Origin: Mycolicibacterium stellerae | GTDB lineage: Bacteria > Actinomycetota > Actinomycetes > Mycobacteriales > Mycobacteriaceae | NCBI RefSeq assembly: GCF_003719305.1 | Contig: NZ_RARC01000029.1 | Coordinates: 22,754-86,753, forward strand | Direction of reading: 5' to 3' | Length of the DNA stretch: 64,000 bases | The notes under the pieces: model-generated | The model's input: the letters and a program-made list of their open reading frames with translations, nothing else | Told to the model about the DNA's origin: nothing | The model's database searches: none | Made by a program: the position numbers and the translations under genes | Shown: positions 60,005-64,000 of the stretch, piece after piece | Position numbering within the stretch: the stretch's first letter is position 1 | Layout of the letters: each line of letters opens with the position of its first letter

Positions 60005-60828
60005 CCCGTTTCGACGGGACGCGTCGGGTCAGAAGACCATTCGGACCACGACCCGGGGAACAGCGCCGCATCGATGCCGAGCGTCGCGAGTGCGGCAACC
60101 ACCACCGACGCCGTGACGCCCGAGCCGCAGTAGGCGCCGACGTCGTCGACATCGCCGAACAGCTGCGCGAGATCCTTCTCCTCGAGGAACGTCCCGTCCC
60201 CGGCGAGAAAACCGGTGCTCGGCGCATTGCATGCGCCGGGAATGTGTCCCGCTACCGGATCGATCGGCTCGACATGGCCGAGGAACCGCTCCGGCGCCCG
60301 CGCATCGAGCAGGGTGTCGGCGGCCATCACCGTATCGGCCGTCAGGGTGGGCAGCGCACCGGCGTACAAATCCTCGTGAGGCACCGCCACGTCGCCCGGC
60401 TCGGGCGTCACCGGTCCGCTCTCGAGTGCGCCTGTCCATGCCGCCAGCCCCCCGTCGAGGATGCGGACGTTCTCGACACCCGCGGCGCTCAACACCCACC
60501 AGGCGCGCGCCGAACCCGCCCTGTTCCAGTCGTCGTAGACGACGACAGGTACGCCGTTGCGAATCCCCCACCGACGCCCGGCAGCCTCGACCGCGAGGCC
60601 CGACGGCAATGGGTGACGCCCCCGCCCCTCCACCGAGTGGTCGCTGAGCTCATCCTCCAGCGATACGTACACCGCCCCGGGTATATGGCCTCGTTCGTGG
60701 GCATCGCGCCCGTCCGGCTCGGTCAGCTGCCACCGGACATCAAGGATCGTCACCGGATCACCCGCAGCCAGCAGCGCCGCCAGTTCGGTCGCGGTGATCA
60801 ACACCTCGTCACGCCGTCGTCGGTCCAC
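60001..60828 (-). CDS. Two-domain rhodanese (thiosulfate/mercaptopyruvate sulfurtransferase)
   Basis: The 275-residue protein has two rhodanese domains. The N-terminal one is inactive-type (VVVYDDWNRAGSARAWW near 95-111, no Cys at the loop). The C-terminal one has the active loop CGSGVTAS near 234-241 with catalytic Cys. CGSGVTA favours mercaptopyruvate or thiosulfate sulfurtransferases of the SseA type. GTG at 60828 is used. It is divergent from pxpA with a 28-bp spacer. Confidence 0.85.
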   Translation of the reverse strand: MDRRRRDEVLITATELAALLAAGDPVTILDVRWQLTEPDGRDAHERGHIPGAVYVSLEDELSDHSVEGRGRHPLPSGLAVEAAGRRWGIRNGVPVVVYDDWNRAGSARAWWVLSAAGVENVRILDGGLAAWTGALESGPVTPEPGDVAVPHEDLYAGALPTLTADTVMAADTLLDARAPERFLGHVEPIDPVAGHIPGACNAPSTGFLAGDGTFLEEKDLAQLFGDVDDVGAYCGSGVTASVVVAALATLGIDAALFPGSWSEWSSDPTRPVETG

Positions 60829-60856
60829 GTATCCAGCCTGCCATTAGGCTGGCGAC

Positions 60857-61615
60857 ATGGCCTCCGTCGACCTCAACGCCGACCTTGGGGAGAGCTTCGG
60901 GACGTGGCAGCTCGGTGACGACGACGCGATGCTCGGCCTGGTCACCAGCGCCAACGTCGCGTGCGGATTCCACGCGGGCGACCCGGCGACCCTCAGTCAC
61001 AGCTGCGAGGAAGCCGCAAAGCAGGGGGTCCGGATCGGCGCCCAGGTCGGCTACCCCGACCTCGCAGGCTTCGGCAGACGCTTCATCGATGTCGCGCCCT
61101 CCGACCTCATCGCCGACATCATCTATCAGATCGGTGCGCTTCAGGCGCTCGCCCGCGCGGCCGGTTCCGGTGTCGCGTACGTGAAACCGCATGGGGCGCT
61201 GTACAACGCGATCGTCAACCACAGAGACCAGGCCCGCGCGGTCGCCAAGGCCGTGCACACCGTCGACCCGACCCTGCCGGTGCTCGGATTGGCGGGATCG
61301 GTCTTCTTCGAAGAGGCGGACCGACTCGGCCTGCGCACCGTGCCCGAGGCGTTCGCCGACCGCTCATACCGGCCCGACGGACAGCTGGTCTCCCGGCGGG
61401 AACGCAACGCCGTGCTGCACGACCCCGCCGAGATCGCCGACCGGGTGGCGTCGATGGTGCAGTCGGGGCGCGTCGTCGCCGTGGACGGATCGACGATTGC
61501 CGTCACCGTCGAATCGGTTTGTGTACATGGCGATTCGCCGGGAGCCGTGCAGATCGCGACCGCAGTGCGGGACCGCCTGGTGAACGAAGGCGTCGCACTG
61601 ACGGCGTTCGTCTGA
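60857..61615 (+). CDS. pxpA: 5-oxoprolinase subunit PxpA
   Basis: The 252-residue LamB/YcsF family protein has VDLNADLGESFGTW near 4-17, SANVACGFHAGDP near 32-44, VGYPDLAGFGRR near 64-75, VKPHGALYN near 109-117 and EAFADRSYRPDG near 161-172. PxpA with PxpB and PxpC hydrolyses 5-oxoproline with ATP. The PxpB/C genes are not adjacent here, so the partners must be elsewhere. ATG 60857. One-base overlap with the next gene (TGATG). Confidence 0.88.
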   Translation: MASVDLNADLGESFGTWQLGDDDAMLGLVTSANVACGFHAGDPATLSHSCEEAAKQGVRIGAQVGYPDLAGFGRRFIDVAPSDLIADIIYQIGALQALARAAGSGVAYVKPHGALYNAIVNHRDQARAVAKAVHTVDPTLPVLGLAGSVFFEEADRLGLRTVPEAFADRSYRPDGQLVSRRERNAVLHDPAEIADRVASMVQSGRVVAVDGSTIAVTVESVCVHGDSPGAVQIATAVRDRLVNEGVALTAFV

Positions 61616-62535
61616 TGCGGCTCAAGCCGGGCCGACCCGATTTAGCGAACTACACAAAGTTTTTCGACGTTCCCGCTGCCGGTGCCGACGCGCCGCTTTC
61701 CGTGAGCTGGGCCGGTGTCACCACGTTGCTTGTCGACGACGGCTCATCGGCGTTGATGACCGACGGCTTCTTCTCCCGGCCCGGGCTTGCCGCCGTCGGC
61801 CTCGGTCAGATCGCCCCGTCGGCCCCCCGCATCGATGGCAGCCTCGAGCGGTTGGGGGTGCGCCGACTGGAAGCCGTCCTTCCCGTCCACACCCATTTCG
61901 ACCACGCGATGGACTCGGCGGTGGTCGCGCAGCGGACCGGCGCACGAATCGTCGGAGGGAAGTCGGCGGTACAGGTCGGCATAGGCGGCGGGCTGACCGA
62001 AGACCGCCTGGTCGTCGCGACCCCTGGTGAGCCCATCACGCTCGGCGATTACCAGGTCACGCTGGTTGAGGCGGAACACTGTCCGCCAGACCGATTTCCG
62101 GGTGTGATCACCGCGCCCGTCACGCCGCCGGTGAGGACGTCGGCCTATAAGTGCGGCGAGGCGTGGTCGACGCTCGTGCACCACCTGCCGTCGGATCGGC
62201 GGCTGCTGGTCATCGGCAGCGCGGGCTTTGTGCCAGGCGCACTCGCCGGACACCGGGCCGAGGTGGTGTATCTGGGTGTCGGGCAGCTGGGTATCCAGCC
62301 CGAGCGCTACCTCGTCGACTACTGGGCCGAGACGGTGCGGGCCGTCGGAGCGCGCCGCGTCGTGCTGATTCACTGGGACGACTTCTTCCGACCGCTGACC
62401 AAGCCGCTGCGCGCCCTTCCCTATGCCGGAGACGACCTCGACGTCTCGATGCGGGTGCTCACCGCGCTCGCCAACGACGACGGCATAGCGCTTCATCTGC
62501 CGACGCTCTGGGAGCGCGCCGACCCGTGGAGCTGA
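61615..62535 (+). CDS. Metallo-beta-lactamase-fold hydrolase
   Basis: The 306-residue protein has the metal-binding HTHFDHAMD motif (HxHxDH type, near 83-91) after LPV, AEHCPPDR near 142 (third His) and VLIHWDDFF near 250-258 (late His and Asp). It has no signal peptide, so it is an intracellular MBL-fold enzyme rather than a drug lactamase. ATG 61615 overlaps pxpA's stop; the longer frame is out-of-register with pxpA. The substrate is unknown. Confidence 0.82.
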   Translation: MRLKPGRPDLANYTKFFDVPAAGADAPLSVSWAGVTTLLVDDGSSALMTDGFFSRPGLAAVGLGQIAPSAPRIDGSLERLGVRRLEAVLPVHTHFDHAMDSAVVAQRTGARIVGGKSAVQVGIGGGLTEDRLVVATPGEPITLGDYQVTLVEAEHCPPDRFPGVITAPVTPPVRTSAYKCGEAWSTLVHHLPSDRRLLVIGSAGFVPGALAGHRAEVVYLGVGQLGIQPERYLVDYWAETVRAVGARRVVLIHWDDFFRPLTKPLRALPYAGDDLDVSMRVLTALANDDGIALHLPTLWERADPWS

Positions 62536-63767
62536 CCCTCGCGCTCGTGGCGCTGGCGGTTGTGCTGGCGTTCGCGATGGTCAAGCCGCGAGGCTGGCCG
62601 GAGGCCGTAGCCGCAGTGCCTGCGGCCTCACTCCTGATCGCGTTCGGTGTGGTGCCGCTGCGGGATGCGGCGCACGAAGTCGAGCAGCTACTCCCGGTGG
62701 TCGGCTTCCTTGCGGCCGTGCTCGTGCTGGCGCAGCTGTGTGACGACGAGGGCCTGTTCCGGGCGGCGGGCTCGGCCATGGCCAGGTCGGCCGACGGCAA
62801 TTCCCGGCGACTGCTGGCCAGGGTGTTCGTCATGGGTGCCGTGACGACCGCCGTGCTGAGCCTCGACGCCACCGTTGTGCTGCTCACCCCCGTGGTGCTC
62901 GCGACGACGCGCACGTTGCGGGTGCCTGCAAGGCCGCACGCATATGCCACCGCGCATCTGGCCAACACCGCGTCGCTGCTGCTGCCGGTGTCCAACCTGA
63001 CCAATCTGCTGGCGTTTGCTGCCGCCGGGCTGTCGTTCGTGCACTTCACCGCGGTGATGGCGCCCTCGTGGTTGGCTGCTGTCGCCGTCGAATTCTTTTT
63101 GCTGCGTTGGCTTTTCGCGCGCGATCTCGCTGTGAAGCCGCACCCCGAGCCGACCACGGACCCGGTGCGGTTTCCGGTGTTCGTGGTGGTGGTGCTGTCG
63201 GCGACGTTGATCGGGTTCGCCGTCGCCTCGCTGCTCGGCTTGTCTCCGGCGTGGGCCGCGCTCGCCGGTGCCGTCGTCCTCGGCGTGCGGGCGCTTGCCC
63301 GGCGCGAGACATCTGTCGGCCGTATCGCCGCCGCGGCCGACGTGCCGTTCCTGGTATTCGTGTTGTGCCTCGGAGTGGTGGTCAAGGGCCTCATGCTGCA
63401 CGGCCTCGAATCCGCGATGCGCGGGGTGCTGCCGAATGGCAACACGTTGCTCGCGCTGCTCGGCATTGCGGCCATCGCCGCGGTGTTGTCCAACATCGTC
63501 AACAACCTGCCCGCGGTACTGGTGCTGCTGCCGCTGGTGACCGCGTCGGGACCGGCAGCGGTGCTGGCGATGTTGCTCGGCGTCAACATCGGGCCGAACC
63601 TGACCTACGTGGGTTCGCTGGCGAATCTGCTGTGGCGCAGCGTCGTGCGCCGGGACATGCCCGCCGGGTTCCGCGAGTTCAGTCGGATCGGGTTGATCAC
63701 GACGCCGGTGACGCTCGTCGTCGCCGTGCTCGGGTTGTGGGTGGGCGTCGCGCTGTTCGGCGTTTAG
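62526..63767 (+). CDS. SLC13/ArsB-type permease
   Basis: This 413-residue membrane protein has ten or eleven hydrophobic segments, LANTASLLLPVSNLTNLLAF near 138-157 and VNIGPNLTYVGSLANLLW near 349-366 as the two re-entrant SNxTN-like loops of the ion transporter superfamily (ArsB/NhaD/CitM). Both halves show the NxT or GxNxT signature that binds anion or Na+. GTG 62526 overlaps the MBL gene by 10 bp, so the two are coupled. The substrate (arsenite, carboxylate or Na+/H+) is undecided. Confidence 0.82.
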   Translation: MELTLALVALAVVLAFAMVKPRGWPEAVAAVPAASLLIAFGVVPLRDAAHEVEQLLPVVGFLAAVLVLAQLCDDEGLFRAAGSAMARSADGNSRRLLARVFVMGAVTTAVLSLDATVVLLTPVVLATTRTLRVPARPHAYATAHLANTASLLLPVSNLTNLLAFAAAGLSFVHFTAVMAPSWLAAVAVEFFLLRWLFARDLAVKPHPEPTTDPVRFPVFVVVVLSATLIGFAVASLLGLSPAWAALAGAVVLGVRALARRETSVGRIAAAADVPFLVFVLCLGVVVKGLMLHGLESAMRGVLPNGNTLLALLGIAAIAAVLSNIVNNLPAVLVLLPLVTASGPAAVLAMLLGVNIGPNLTYVGSLANLLWRSVVRRDMPAGFREFSRIGLITTPVTLVVAVLGLWVGVALFGV

Positions 63768-63785
63768 CGGCGCATCCGGAGTCGG

Positions 63786-63812
63786 TTATCCACAGTCGTA
63801 ATTTCATCCACA
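63786..63812. promoter_or_regulatory. DnaA-box-like pair
   Basis: TTATCCACA (63786-63794) equals the DnaA box consensus, and TCATCCACA (63804-63812) differs at one position. The centres are 18 bp apart. Such motifs are common just upstream of DUF222/13E12 genes in mycobacteria; an origin is not implied. Confidence 0.45.
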
Positions 63813-63856
63813 GGTAGCGGTTGACCTGGTGGGTTTTGTCGCAGTTCTCGATATCT

Positions 63857-63872
63857 TCGAAAGTATGTTCGG
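63857..63872 (+). promoter_or_regulatory. LexA/SOS-box-like element
   Basis: TCGAAA-GTAT-GTTCGG is two mismatches from the mycobacterial SOS box TCGAAC-N4-GTTCGA and overlaps the ATG at 63865. 13E12-type genes are known SOS-regulon members in M. tuberculosis. Confidence 0.4.
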
Positions 63873-64000
63873 ATCGGAGTTCGCGGCGGCCAGCGATGCA
63901 GACGTCATCGCCGCGATCGAGGATGGGGTGCGCCAGGAGGCGATCGCCGGTGCGCGCCGGCTGGCCGCGATCGCCGAGTTGACCCGCCGCCGCGTCGACG
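63865..64000 (+). CDS. DUF222/13E12-repeat-type protein (5' part)
   Basis: The open frame runs off the right edge. It encodes MFGSEFAAASDADVIAAIED followed by an Ala/Arg-rich helix ending AAIAELTRRRVD, the characteristic start of the mycobacterial DUF222 proteins that end in an HNH nuclease domain. GTG at 63829 is an alternative start giving 12 more residues. Only 45 residues are visible. Confidence 0.6.
   Translation, partial: MFGSEFAAASDADVIAAIEDGVRQEAIAGARRLAAIAELTRRRVD

Overview
The window is about 64 kb of GC-rich actinobacterial DNA. It has many GTG starts, long chains of 4-bp ATGA/GTGA overlaps and several apparently leaderless promoters. Gene content and order match the cholesterol-catabolic region of mycobacteria (the Rv3546-Rv3575c segment of M. 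tuberculosis). A fast-growing Mycolicibacterium-type organism is the best guess, because accessory cassettes absent from M. tuberculosis are spliced between the conserved blocks. Species cannot be fixed from the sequence alone.

Conserved steroid blocks. (1) 1-835: 3' end of fadA5. (2) 6008-11216: two SDRs diverging from echA20-ipdA-ipdB-ipdC across a KstR2 box. (3) 17152-18943: kstR2-fadA6 with a KstR2 box. (4) 25329-31919: ipdF-fadE30 diverging from fadD3-fadE31-fadE32-fadE33 across a KstR2 box. (5) 37673-38836: aspB. (6) 44587-49413: hsaADCB diverging from kshB across two KstR boxes. (7) 50687-53679: fadE34 diverging from kstR across a perfect KstR box. (8) 56225-57325: the Rv3575c-type LacI regulator. 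Blocks 2-4 degrade steroid rings C and D (HIP-CoA pathway). Blocks 6-7 handle 9-alpha-hydroxylation, rings A/B and the side chain.

Accessory cassettes between them. 1941-5987: a TAXI-type TRAP transporter plus a quinone-oxidoreductase-like protein. 11217-12885: a SatD-family regulator and a membrane protein behind an ornate promoter. 12890-17155: Dabb protein, alcohol dehydrogenase, DUF3500, GntR regulator and Gfo/Idh/MocA oxidoreductase. 19164-25327: NMT1-type ABC transporter, tandem-Dabb protein and two paralogous amidohydrolases. 31938-37662: quaternary-amine-type ABC transporter, IclR regulator and a divergent aromatic-amino-acid lyase whose MIO tripeptide reads Gly-Thr-Gly. 39292-42420: D-3-hydroxybutyrate dehydrogenase, MHS-family transporter and LysR. 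42931-44556: two alpha/beta hydrolases, one of them sitting where nat lies in M. tuberculosis.

The right end (53683-64000) is housekeeping in flavour: a trehalose-6-phosphate phosphatase fused to a GH15 domain, a zinc ABC transporter behind a Zur-like box, a rhodanese, PxpA, a metallo-beta-lactamase-fold protein and an ArsB/SLC13-type permease. It ends in the start of a DUF222/13E12-type gene.

The most unusual candidates are three: the transporter-IclR-lyase cassette, which also appears to have captured aspB from the KstR2 operon; the two catabolic cassettes that bracket kstR2-fadA6 and share a TTCTATAG promoter element; and the paired operator array in front of satD. No tRNA, rRNA, CRISPR array or insertion sequence was seen, and no stretch over 300 bases lacks a gene.
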